Shown here: positions 1 to 7,862 of the stretch, in pieces | Position numbering within the stretch: position 1 is the first letter of the stretch | Layout of the letters: every line of letters starts with the position of its first letter | Source: Zygnema cylindricum | Taxonomy: Eukaryota; Streptophyta; Zygnematophyceae; Zygnematales; Zygnemataceae | Reading direction: 5' to 3' | DNA length: 14,822 bases | NCBI GenBank assembly: GCA_037447655.1 | Contig: JBBHKE010001137.1 | Coordinates: 1 to 14,822 of the forward strand | Notes under the pieces: generated by a model | What the model saw: only the letters and a program-made list of their open reading frames with translations | Databases searched by the model: none | What the model was told of the DNA's origin: nothing | Made by a program: the position numbers and the translations under genes

Positions 1-93
1 ACTAACAGATAGTGCCACATCAATGCTAGCAGAAAAAAATATAAATGCGAAATTCTAGGCTGAAGCCTTCAATTGTGCGGCATATGTTAAAAA
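1..93. other. Flank left of element A; nothing recognised
   Basis: AT-rich sequence with no open frame of note and no similarity that I can see to the retroelement parts elsewhere in the window. It ends in a run of A directly before the TG that starts the element A LTR, so no convincing target duplication can be defined on this side. Confidence 0.5.
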
Positions 94-495
94 TGTTGCA
101 ATTTAAGTATTTTCTATGTCAGTGTTAGGATAGAAAAGAGCAGAGGCAGTTTGTCTCTAACTCCTTTCTCCAAGCCCTCACACTTGTTGTAGTCACCAAA
201 GGCTTGATAGGGAGCTAGAGCCATGGCTGCCTAAGCTTTCTAGAGAGATTGGAGTAGTGTCTAGTTTATTTACCAAAAAGGAATTGACGGACCCAAGAAT
301 AGATACTCGTACCTACCGTTCGTCAGACTAGCCTGTAGCCGGCAACGTTAACCTGTAGCCTAAGAAGTGTGCTATGATACATGGGGTTTGATAAATGTTT
401 ACACGTATACTAATTTGTTTAACTAGAAATAGTATGTTGTACATAGATACATTTTTATATAGTACAGGGAACGGTATGATGACAAAACAAATACC

Positions 496-530
496 GCGCG
501 TTTGTTTCGATAGCGAAACAAATATCGCGC
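496..530. repeat. Strong hairpin in U3 of the A LTR
   Basis: TTTGTTTCG (501-509) and CGAAACAAA (514-522) are perfect 9-bp arms around a 4-base loop. They are extended by GCGCG (496-500) and CGCGC (526-530) after a 3-base bulge. The sequence is visible directly. The role is unknown; a related hairpin lies at the corresponding place in the LTR at 7089-8096. Confidence 0.75.
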
Positions 531-642
531 ATCCAATTTCGACGGCTACAATTAAATCCCGGTTCTGACTAGACGGCCGCGATAGATGTCAAGATTGCAG
601 AATAGGTTTTTGGCGGTTTGCGGTCACAGCCACGTCAATTAA

Positions 643-648
643 CACGTG
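643..648. promoter_or_regulatory. G-box CACGTG in the A LTR U3
   Basis: CACGTG within ACACGTGGCA, upstream of the TATA candidate. The same CACGTGGC core sits at 7549-7554 and 5005-5010 in the related LTRs, so it has been kept while the surrounding bases drifted. G-boxes are bound by bZIP and bHLH factors in plants; that it works here is inference. Confidence 0.5.
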
Positions 649-887
649 GCACAACCACATTTGCTTGCGGCATCTCCGGGGATTATAGGAACGAATCCGA
701 ATATGCCATGTATCGACTTTTTGGCCATGTCGTACGATAGCCGTACAAAAGGTACACCGACACCTGTACCTTTATATACTATACAATGTTGCGATTGGAC
801 CGGATATTAGTACTAGAGGGTTTTGAGAGGGGTTTTAGGACTTAGAACATTTTTGTAGATAGCCACCTATCTCCTAGAGAGCATTTG

Positions 888-894
888 TATAAAT
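888..894 (+). promoter_or_regulatory. TATA-box candidate of the A LTR
   Basis: TATAAAT in the sense orientation about 790 bp into the LTR. The same block in the 4547-5523 LTR also reads TATAAAT on its sense strand (4763-4769). The equivalent sites in both C LTRs are degraded to forms such as TATTAGA and TAAAAGA. It probably marks the U3/R boundary. Confidence 0.5.
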
Positions 895-1263
895 CGGCAA
901 ACTTTGCCATTTAATAAAACATCACTCAGAGAACCATTTTCAATGATTATTTTTGCTGCAGACAAAAGAGAGTTCAGGCTACACAAGGGTGTATTCGGTC
1001 AGAGTTTTTGCCTGCCAGGGTGGCTGCATTTTTAAGGGAAAATCAAAGTGGGTGAATCTGTCCAAAACTCATATTCTAACTTTGCATTATGTGGTGGAAC
1101 TGAGCACACAGAAAGTCTTATTTCACAGGGGTGAAGATGTATTGGGGTTTTGATTGTCAAGGGGTCAATCACTTAGGTTTGTATCAACTTCGAGTAGGCA
1201 GTAACTAGATAAGCTTCTTGAGAGCTGCCTACTCTGAGGACCAATGGAGGTCCCAGAGTTTCA

Positions 1264-1490
1264 AAAAATAGAATAGAATCCTGAGCAGTTAAAGAAAAGA
1301 CGCCATATGAATTATGGACAGGTTCTAAATTGAAAGTTAGTCACTTTAGAGTATTTGGAACTAATGTTGTTATGTTAGATAATTCTCCACATAAATGGAA
1401 AATGGAGTCAAAAGGTGTAGCTGGAATCTTCCTAGGCTATGATCACCAATTAAAAGGATATACGGTATACGTCCATGAAAAAAAAAATCC
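1264..1490 (+). pseudogene. Integrase C-terminal fragment of element A
   Basis: Starting about 1300 the frame reads TPYELWTG, then KVSHFRVFG, then GIFLGYD and KGYTVY. This is the conserved block that follows the catalytic core in copia integrases. The C integrase has the same block (TPHERW, FVGYH, KGYTVY). The residues K-N-R lie almost against the LTR end, and a one-base frame slip follows them. The catalytic D, D, E residues and zinc-binding N-terminus are absent, so the fragment has no integrase activity. A run of A near 1479-1487 breaks the frame at the end. Confidence 0.85.
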
Positions 1491-1990
1491 TTTATTACTA
1501 GAACTATAAGAATTAAAGATGAAGAGAAGTCGGTTGATGTCTTTCAAATAATCGTAGATAAAAAGGCACAGAAAATTGCCGAATATATGATTGTGGAACA
1601 CAAACCATGGCCAACATCGAGTATTGGAGAGACACCACACACGGGCAAGAATGAGAATGTTTCATCGCTGAACCAACGAGGAAATAGAGTTGTCGCTGAC
1701 CCTTCGACAGATGGAACTGGAGATGTCAACACAACACGAGACGAAACTAGGTTGTCTCTAAATCAACGACAAATTGATCCATTCGCTGAAACGCGAATCG
1801 ACGGAAATACTCGAATTAGCGACGACACAACGGCGTCGCTGAACGAGCGGTGAGATCATCTCATCATTGATTTATCAAATCCGAGCAATGATGGCCTGTC
1901 AGTCACACAAAAAACGATTTAGTGCAAGGGTTCCATCAATTTGAGCCTCAAAATTTCCCGCGGGAATTAGGACAAGCAGTCGACGAAATG
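1491..1990 (+). pseudogene. Integrase-RT linker of element A, with degenerate internal repeats
   Basis: An open stretch to the stop at 1851-1853 encodes a polar, low-complexity spacer between integrase and RT, a region that is normally variable in copia polyproteins. It carries three copies of an S-L-N-(Q/E)-R motif at 1665-1680, 1755-1770 and 1836-1851, spaced 90 and 81 bp, both multiples of three. The residues between the copies also match in part (DP near the start, NT before SLN). Past 1853 the frame is broken and only reconnects with RT-type sequence near 1990. Confidence 0.6.
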
Positions 1991-2345
1991 CAAGTGCAAA
2001 CCATTATGCTTTCTTTGCAAATTCAAAAGAGCCTCTTACCATTCAGCAAGCGTTTTCTACACCAAAAAAAAAACATTGGATAGTAGCGACAAATGACGAA
2101 ATGAAATGAATTATCGAGGCTCAAACGTGGGAGCTTATGGAACTTCCTCCGTATCGTAAAGCAATTGGGAGTAATTGGGTTTTTAAAATAATACTTAATC
2201 CAGATAATCTTATTGAAAGATACAAAGCTAGGCTAGTAGCAAAGGGTTATAATCAAATAGAAGGATTTGACTATGAAAAAACATTTTCACTAGTTGTTAG
2301 ATTTCCCGCTGTCTGCATTCTTTTAACCCTGACAACCATAGTGTT
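1991..2345 (+). pseudogene. RT N-terminal part of element A
   Basis: Reads FFANSKEPLTIQQAF, then [39 protein letters not shown] and LVVRF. This is the fingers region of copia RT (family RVT_2) in correct order. One in-frame stop lies at 2107-2109 (TGA in NDEMK[13 protein letters not shown]). Homology ends after I-L-L-T-L at about 2330, before the expected DLEIHQMDVKTAFLNGE block, because foreign sequence follows. The remaining RT resumes near 3262. The part is dead because of the stop and the interruption. Confidence 0.85.
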
Positions 2346-2353
2346 TTTCTACA

Positions 2354-3237
2354 ACCACCATTGCAGGAGGAGAACCAGTAGTAGTAGTGGAAGTAGACAT
2401 GTAAACAGCAGAAACTATCAAGGATTTTCTTCAACAGCCAACTTTCAGCTGACACAGAATGTGACTCAAAGGCTAGTCTGCACCAAATTAAGCACAACAA
2501 TGCACCACATAACAAACTGGTAATTCCCAAAATTGAACCCCAACTGACCTAATAATCCCTAAGCTATGATATTTGAAAAGTTTCCCAAAAATTGCCTTAG
2601 GTTACCATAGTCTCAAAATTGGATACAGAAAATTGTCTAAGTCCTAAACTATATACTCACAGTGAGTATCTACTGCTCACTATCAAATCAGGTTTCTACA
2701 ATTGGAACTACAGTATTGTACCATCTTATGACAAAGTACCCAAATCGTACGTCACTATACCGCGAGTACTTTCAAAACCCTAATTGCGTCTTTTTAAAAC
2801 TTGAATAGTGAAAACACTGTTTTTCTATTTAGCTAAACTACAAATCATTGTTATTCAAATAAACATAAATAGAAGTCTGTACAAAAAGCTGCCCGTGTTT
2901 CCTCAACAGTCGTCACTAAAGTCCATCTGACTGTGGGGGTGAAGTACGAAGCACCTGAGTGCGTACGGGTATGCTTCTTTACTTATTGTCCCAAGTGAAT
3001 CGCTTGCGTTGACACGATTCGAATCAAAGGTCACTATGGGATACTGTACCATATGTTTCCTAGATATGTGGTTTAGACTTTGTTCGTCTGATTCTGCCAA
3101 TCCGCTCGTCCGATGCGTGACGCGTGTAAATGGTCATCGATGTTATTTCGTAAAACCTGCATAGCCTTCTCTTGTTGATGCGTGTCTCTGTGAAAGTACA
3201 ACATGGTGAGGTTGAGGTTGAAAACTAAGATTTTATA
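2354..3237. other. Unidentified about 0.9-kb insert in the A RT, candidate 8-bp flanking repeat
   Basis: The segment interrupts RT between the L-L-T-L block and the region that becomes K-T-A-F-L-N-G. It has no similarity to the copia parts in the window. TTTCTACA occurs at 2346-2353 and again at 3238-3245, right where RT likeness stops and shortly before it resumes, so it is a candidate 8-bp target duplication. I see no matching terminal inverted repeats inside these points. It contains an 8-bp-arm palindrome (ATACTCAC-A-GTGAGTAT, 2653-2669) and a 10-bp palindrome (GATTCGAATC, 3016-3025). A 66-codon - strand frame (2903-3100) resembles nothing I know. Confidence 0.45.
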
Positions 3238-3261
3238 TTTCTACATAAAAATACCGACACA

Positions 3262-3840
3262 TACCTACGCATCGTGTTAAGATTCCCTTTACGAGGTAGA
3301 AAATATATATAAACGACAATATGTACAGAAGCAAAGGCTCCAGTGTGCAAACTCTGAAATCACTTTATAAGTCAAACAGTTAGAGGCATTGGAATCTAAA
3401 ATTAGATGAGTAATTGAGTAGTCTTAGATTCACTAGGATTAGCTTTGATCTATGATTTAATGTTATGGAAGGAGAAGATAGAACAATCTTTGTTGCTGTA
3501 TATGTTGATGACTTGTTGATTATTTCAAAAACAATTGAGGGAGTTAACAAAATCAAAACAACCTTAAAATCTAGGTTTGAAATGAAAGATTTAGGGGAGG
3601 CAAAGTATATTCTTGGTATACGAGTAGAGAGGGATAGGAGTAAGAGAATTATTAGACTTACACAAAAGGAGGCTATAGGGAATATGTTGGAAAAATTTGA
3701 CAAAAATGTCAAAGGAGCTGCCACTTCTATGGAATTTAGACAGAAATAAGAGGGAGCATAAATAGACTGAGGAATAATTGTGGCAAATAGTCTAAAATAA
3801 GGGAAGTCAGAATTTATAGAAAAGATTCCTTATCAACAGA
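3262..3840 (+). pseudogene. RT C-terminal part of element A
   Basis: Resumes with residues like EVENIYKRQ (about 3292-3318), then APVCKL, a frameshifted KSLYGLKQ-like stretch with a one-base loss near 3352, and a degraded FTRISFDL. The catalytic YVDD box follows at 3501-3512. After it come KDLGEAKYILGI and LTQKEAIGNMLEKF, the classic C-terminal palm/thumb motifs. A TGA replaces the Cys/His codon before the YVDD segment, and TAA ends the open frame at 3747-3749. The same block in C is clearly similar, showing that A and C belong to related families. It is nonfunctional because of several lesions. Confidence 0.85.
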
Positions 3841-4360
3841 TGGTTGGGAGTCTAATCTATTTTATGAATTGCACGAGTCCGGATATTGCAGCAACACTAA
3901 CGGCTCTGAGCAAAGTCTTCACAATCTAAGAAAATCAGATTGGGAGGTAGAAAAATGAGTCCTAAAATACTTGGCATGAACTAGGGATTTCAAGCTAACT
4001 CTTCGTTGCAATGAAGTAAAAATTCAAATGTGGAGTGATGCCAGCTATAGTGAGATGCCGAGCAGACTATCGACAACGGGATATGTTTTACAAGTAGGAA
4101 ATGGAACGTGCTGCTAGAGCACAAAGCTTAAGAAGATCACAGCCCAATCAACAATAGAGGTAGAATACATGGCTGCATGCTCAGCCATCAAAGAATTGCT
4201 ATGGGTGAAATCTCTACTTCAAAAGCTTGGATTCATGCAAATTAGTGCGCAAACTCTGTGGTGTGACAATGAAGTTGCCATTGCCATTGCATCTTATCTT
4301 GCACATCATTTCAAGAGCAAGCATATAAATATCAAACTTCATTTTGTTAGTGAAAAGGTT
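3841..4360 (+). pseudogene. RNase H region of element A
   Basis: Across several frames it reads MVGSLIYFMNCTSPDIA, then WSDASYSEMPS, STTGYVLQVG, AQSTIEVEYMA, ELLWVKSLL, CDNEVAIAIA and KHINIKLHFV. These are the RT connection and RNase H blocks of copia pol in order. D of WSDAS, E of EVEYMA and D of CDNE correspond to the usual catalytic acids. A frameshift near 3920 and in-frame stops near 3955 and 4117 disable it. Homology fades after FVSEKV and the usual TK/polypurine end is missing. Confidence 0.8.
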
Positions 4361-4546
4361 AACACTTTCCATTGTTAATGCTCACAAAAATAGTTTAAAT
4401 TAACTTTCAACCATGTTTATAACTCAAATTTGCGTTTCCACTAACAATAAATTCTTGTAACGAGCAAAGTTTACTATTAAGCTCATAAAAACAATAAAAA
4501 GAAACCCTCAATTATATTTGCAACACAATTTATTTTATGTGTTAAC
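4361..4546. other. AT-rich spacer between elements A and B/D; nothing identified
   Basis: No copia motif, LTR or open frame is visible. If B/D inserted into A, the missing 3' end of A would be expected beyond 14608, but no RNase H tail or LTR is visible there either. The 5 bases before the LTR start at 4547 are TTAAC. No partner copy can be assigned, because the other end of B/D is truncated. Confidence 0.4.
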
Positions 4547-4762
4547 TGTTATTTTGTGTCCCCCATTAGAATATAGAATTCAAGAAGCCTCTAGGTAGTT
4601 TTTAACTAACCCCCTTTCTACTAGGACAGCTCCTACCCAACCGGACAAACAAACTAGCTGACTGCACCCCTGTGTACTTTGGACTCCCCTGAGTCCAAAG
4701 CAAAAATAATCACTAAAAACGCCCAACTAGGAGATTAATTATGAAGTGGCAAAGATGCCAAT

Positions 4763-4769
4763 ATTTATA
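4763..4769 (-). promoter_or_regulatory. TATA-box candidate of the B/D LTR
   Basis: The - strand reads TATAAAT, followed by ATTGGC, at the position equivalent to the TATAAAT of the A LTR. The matching sites in both C LTRs are degraded. Confidence 0.5.
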
Positions 4770-5004
4770 CAAGCTCATTTGGAGAGATGCGGCTACCTCC
4801 TCAATCCTCTAAGTCTTAAACCCCTCTCAAAAACCCCTATCTACAAATGTACGAACCAATCAAGAGAGTGTACAATACAGAAAGGTACTATGGGTGATGT
4901 CCTTTTGTACGGCTTGTGTACGACAAGGCCTTAGAGTGGACGTTTATCTCCTTTAGACTTGTTTTTATGCTCCCTGAGATGTCCGCTTTCCAATACTATC
5001 TTGC

Positions 5005-5010
5005 CACGTG
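5005..5010. promoter_or_regulatory. G-box CACGTG in the B/D LTR
   Basis: CACGTG in GCCACGTGGCGCC, almost identical to CCACGTGGCGCC at 7548-7559 and related to ACACGTGGCA in the A LTR. It is palindromic, so orientation is not informative. Confidence 0.5.
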
Positions 5011-5057
5011 GCGCCAGATCTTGTCACGATCGAAAACTGCCAAAGTGGCCATTCAGG

Positions 5058-5110
5058 GATCGATGATCGTACCATCGATCAAACGGCTTTTAATATTGAG
5101 TTAAAACCGT
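5058..5110. repeat. Two consecutive hairpins in U3 of the B/D LTR
   Basis: GATCGATG (5058-5065) and CATCGATC (5073-5080) are perfect 8-bp arms with a 7-base loop. ACGGCTTTTAA (5083-5093) and TTAAAACCGT (5101-5110) pair with one bulged base. They occupy the same place, just upstream of the G-box in the LTR sense, as the hairpins in the other LTRs, although the sequences differ. Confidence 0.65.
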
Positions 5111-5303
5111 AGGTCTTTTGTTTCGTGCGGATCTTTGTTCGCATCATATTCCAACTAGTTTCTATGTTCTTTATCTCCAATTTCGTTATTCAGATTAAAG
5201 TTCCTTAGCAATGTTTAAAGAGCATTCAAACCCTATGTAGTCTAACAAACTCCTATGACAAACCAATTAAAGCTGACGGCTACGCCTCGCTTTGCCGCTC
5301 GAA

Positions 5304-5314
5304 GGTTCGAGTCC
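5304..5314 (+). promoter_or_regulatory. tRNA-type B box in the B/D LTR (antisense to the LTR)
   Basis: GGTTCGAGTCC is a perfect match to the internal RNA polymerase III B-box consensus GGTTCGANTCC. It is followed by TGC, which pairs as in a tRNA T arm. The same motif is at 7863-7873. No complete tRNA can be folded from the upstream DNA by eye. Confidence 0.4.
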
Positions 5315-5523
5315 TGCTGAACTCTACTTTTTTGTTAAGAGTAACTTATGTCGCTCTTTAGTCTTGCCTATGGAGTTAAGGTAGCCATGGCTCGACCACT
5401 CTCTCTTTCCTTCAGTGACTACAAGTATTGGGGCTAGACAGAGAAGGTAGAGGTAGGTTGCCTATGCTTTTTCTTAATCTATTTAGACCTAGAAAATACA
5501 CCCTAAATCTATTGATTTTAATA

Positions 5524-6170
5524 GTCCCTTATTTTCTAGTCTAATTTCAATTTTTCTTTTAATCCATACTTTTCTCTACAATATTTTAACTTGGGAGAGG
5601 GTACAAGTTTGGTCATCATATCAGCCACCATTTCCCCATCACCCCTATACACAAGATACACAATTTTGTTTTCAACCATTTCCCTTCAAAACTTCATCTT
5701 ATGTCCATATGTTTAGCCATGAAATGACGTTTTGGATTGGCTGCAATTGCAATGGCAACCTGATTATCACAAAAGACTTCATGCACTCCCTCCTCCATAT
5801 ACCCTAGTTCTTCCAATAAAAACTTAACCCACATAAACTCTTTCAGCGCAGAAAAAGAGGCCATGTACTCAGCCTCTATAGTGGACTGAGCAACCACCTT
5901 TTGTTGCTTGCTACTCTAACAGCAATCACCTTCCCCGACATACAACATATACCTAGAAGTGCATCTTCTCATTAGTGCATCCACATCACTAGCATCACTC
6001 CAAGTAGTGATGTCAGTGTGCTCCCTTCCCAAATACAACGATAAATTGCTAGTTCCCACCAGATACCTCATGACTCTCGTCGCTGCCTCGTAATCTCTCC
6101 TCATAGGATCATTAAGACTCCTTCTAAAGACTCCAACTGTTGCCGCTATGTTCGGCCTACTACAGTTCAT
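5524..6170 (-). pseudogene. RNase H region of element B
   Basis: The - strand reads MNCSRPNIAATVG, then WSDAS, AQSTIEAEYMA, EFMWVKFLLEELGY, FCDNQVAIAIA and KHMDIR, i.e. the copia RNase H blocks with their catalytic acids (D of WSDAS, E of EAEYMA, D of CDNQ). A stop follows KHMDIR. Beyond it degraded codons still track the C tail (VENNIV, MMTKLVPSPKL) down to the LTR. A stop near 5915 separates the two main open parts (5694-5897 and 5916-6170). The purine-rich stretch before the LTR reads GAAAATAAGGGAC on the - strand, a decayed polypurine tract. Confidence 0.85.
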
Positions 6171-6990
6171 AAAGTAGATTAAACTTCCTACAACCTACCT
6201 GTAAGGAATGGACTTATAACTATCTTTCCACTTAACTCATCTGATCATCTAAGATTACCACTCCTCCTTCTACACTACCATCACTTATTTTCTTCAAGTC
6301 CATGTGAGTGGCACTGTTGTTTGCCTTTTCCATGTGGAATTTCTCAAGCATATCTCCCATAACTTCTTTTTGAGTAAGTTTGATAATCCTCTTCCCCCTT
6401 TCTCTTTCCATTTGAATTCCCAAAATGTATCTTGCCTCCCCTAAATCCTTCATGTCATATCGACTTCTAAGATCTTTCTTTAGATTATTGATATTTTCCA
6501 TAGACTTACTAAACACTAGGAAATCATCCACATAAATTGGAATGAAAATAACACCATTCTCATCCTCAAACATATAAATAGAATGGTCAAAAATGGTCCG
6601 GATATATCCGAAACTCGTGAGAAACTCATCTAGTTTCTTATTCTATTGTTTCGGAGCCCGCTTCAGTCCATATAATGACTTTATGAGTCGGCAAAATTTG
6701 CTCTCCTCTCCTTCCTCTGCAAACCCTTTTGGTTGCCGCATGAAGATTTTTTCCTCTAGCTCACCTTTGAGGAAGGCCGTCTTAATATCTATCTAGTGTA
6801 TTTCCATGTCTTCCGCTGCCGCTAGAGTGGGGAGAATCCTTACTGATGGGAACGAAACCACCAGAACAAAAGTCTCCTCATAATTTATCCCTTCTTTTTG
6901 GGTGAAACCCTTTGCTACCAGCTGAGCCTTATATCTCTCTATGATATTATATGGGTTCAATTTCAATTTAAACACCCATTTGCATCCATT
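6171..6990 (-). pseudogene. Reverse transcriptase region of element B
   Basis: Reading down the - strand: GCKWVFKLKLNP, IERYKAQLVAKGFTQKEG, NYEETF, then a frame change, a block that reads like KTAFLKGELEEKIFMRQPKG, KSLYGLK, and the YVDD box (6523-6534, in IPIYVDDFLV). It ends with KDLGEARYILGI and LTQKEVMGDMLEKF. The parts are in normal order and near normal length. Stops near 6793 and 6627 and frame changes make it nonfunctional. The N-terminal end is not the natural linker but an in-frame join to an integrase scrap at 6991. Confidence 0.85.
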
Positions 6991-7088
6991 GGTAAAGACT
7001 CTATTCTTAATGTAGTTAGCACACTAAATGGCTTCTGCCCAAAACCTTTTTCCGACCTTCTTCTCAGCCAGCATACTACATACACTAT
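6991..7088 (-). pseudogene. Integrase scrap of B fused in frame to RT; resumes the D integrase
   Basis: Codons read SMLAEKKVGKRFWAEAI, a TAG stop (7024-7026), then YIKNRVFT directly joined to NGCKWVFK of RT. The same residues in C (SMLADKKIGKRFW, YIKNRVFT) are followed by about 740 bp of integrase and linker that are missing here, so a deletion fused the two genes without changing the frame. The upstream end (7084-7088, ACTAT) is where the integrase of part D breaks off, so this piece and 13121-13600 were one gene before element C landed. Confidence 0.85.
7084..7088. repeat. Target-site duplication ACTAT, left copy, of element C
   Basis: ACTAT lies directly before the TGCAATTCTG start of the LTR and matches ACTAT at 13116-13120 directly after the opposite LTR end CAACA. 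Both copies are integrase codons of the interrupted B/D element. Five-base duplications are typical of copia integration. Confidence 0.85.
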
Positions 7089-7548
7089 TGCAATTCTGTG
7101 TCCTCCATTGGACTATAGAATTCAGGAAGCCTCTAGGTAGCTTTTAACTAACGTACTTCAGGCCAAATCCACTGCTGCCCAAGGGGTCAAACTGATAGTC
7201 AGACTTTACCCCTGTGCAGTCTGGATTCCTCTAAGACTGTAACAAAAACAATCACTGAAAACGGCAAACCAAGCGATAAGTTATGAGCTGGGTAAAATGC
7301 CAATCTTTTACAAAAGCTTTTTTAGAGAGAGGTGACTACCTACTAGATTTGCCTAAGTCCTAAACCCCTCTCACAACCCCTATCTGCTGAAGTACGTACC
7401 AATCACATGAGTGTAATGTACAGAAAGGTACTACGGGCGATGTCTTTTCTGTACGGCCTGTGTACGACAAGGCCACTGAGTGGACGCGTGTCACTCTTCC
7501 ACTCGTCCGTATGTTCCACAGAATTCGTGCGACCAAATGTTATCCTTC

Positions 7549-7554
7549 CACGTG
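7549..7554. promoter_or_regulatory. G-box CACGTG in the C 3' LTR
   Basis: CACGTG in TCCACGTGGCGCCAGG. It is retained here and in the A and B/D LTRs. The C 5' LTR has lost it through its 488-bp deletion. Confidence 0.5.
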
Positions 7555-7635
7555 GCGCCAGGTCATGCCATGTCCATAAACATCAAAGTGACCATTGCGC
7601 GATCTCGGCAGTGATGTATGCCGTCGAATTAAATC

Positions 7636-7684
7636 CGACATTAAATGTCGACCGTCGAAACAAATGTCTGATTTATTTGTGTCG
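7636..7684. repeat. Two hairpins in U3 of the C 3' LTR
   Basis: CGACAT (7636-7641) pairs with ATGTCG (7645-7650). CGAAACAAAT (7656-7665) pairs with ATTTGTGTCG (7675-7684) at 9 of 10 positions. The second contains the CGAAACAAA arm seen in the A LTR hairpin (514-522), so that part is shared by descent. Confidence 0.6.
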
Positions 7685-7862
7685 TACGAAATGACGTCGG
7701 CAGTGAAAATTTAACTACTTCTATGTTCTTTTGTTCACATTTCAGTTAATCAGTTACAAGACCATGTAGAAGTTTAAATACGTTTCAAACCCTATCTATC
7801 TTAACAGACTTCAACGACAGACTAGTTAGAGGTAACCGCTACGCCGTACTCTACCGGTCGAA

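Larger units (their letters stand above)
94..1263 (+). repeat. 5' LTR of element A
   Basis: Starts TGTTGCAATTTAAGTATTTT, matching the reverse complement of the right end of the LTR at 7089-8096 (TGTTGAAATTAATAG). Ends GGTCCCAGAGTTTCA, matching GGACACAGAATTGCA at the other end. Shared landmarks between them, in order, include the CCATGGCTGCCTAAG region (211-230), GGGTTTGA (385-392), CACGTG (643-648), GCCGTACAAAAGG (739-751), GAGAGGGGTTTTAGGACTTAG (825-845) and the CCAATGGAGG end. At about 1170 bp it is longer than the roughly 1000-bp relatives, partly because of about 140 extra bp between about 998 and 1140. The frame at 953-1153 lies inside the LTR and is not a gene. Confidence 0.85.
94..4360 (+). 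mobile_element. Element A: decayed Ty1/copia retrotransposon, + strand, lacking gag/PR and 3' LTR
   Basis: The order LTR, integrase C-terminus, linker, RT, RNase H on one strand is the copia order (integrase before RT). The 5' LTR (94-1263) can be aligned by eye, inverted, with the LTRs at 4547-5523 and 7089-8096. The internal region begins at integrase residues KNR directly after the LTR, so primer-binding site, gag, protease and the integrase catalytic core are gone. RT is interrupted by foreign DNA at about 2354-3237. RNase H homology fades near 4360 with no polypurine tract or 3' LTR before the next element starts at 4547. It cannot move by itself. Confidence 0.85.
4547..5523 (-). repeat. 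3' LTR of element B/D
   Basis: Clearly similar along its length to 7089-8096. Shared landmarks are AGAATTCAAGAAGCCTCTAGG (4575-4595), ACCCCTCTCA, GAAAGGTACTA, GGCTTGTGTACGACAAGGCC (4912-4931), CACGTGGCGCCAG, GAAGGTTCGAGTCCTGC, GCCATGG and ACCTAGAAAATAC. It starts TGTTATTTTGTGTCC and ends ATTGATTTTAATA, where C has AATTTCAACA, so one CA terminus has become TA. It lies directly after the RNase H tail of B, which makes it the 3' LTR. Short + strand frames inside it (4746-5104) are not genes. Confidence 0.85.

Noticed and set aside
953-1153. 66-codon + strand frame
   Set aside because: It lies inside the element A LTR, overlaps the block of extra DNA, and has no recognisable domain. A frame of this length is expected by chance.
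2903-3100. 66-codon - strand frame in the A insert as a captured gene
   Set aside because: It starts at a TTG, has no motif I know, and has a stop closely upstream. There is no evidence beyond an open frame.
7081-7100. Integrase-to-leader join in B as a splice product (exon ending TTGCA joined to ATAGTG)
   Set aside because: The target duplication explains the join fully. The apparent AG before ATAGTG in C is coincidence.
7407-7694. 95-codon + strand frame in the C 3' LTR
   Set aside because: It is antisense within an LTR, is not kept open in the related LTRs, and has no domain.
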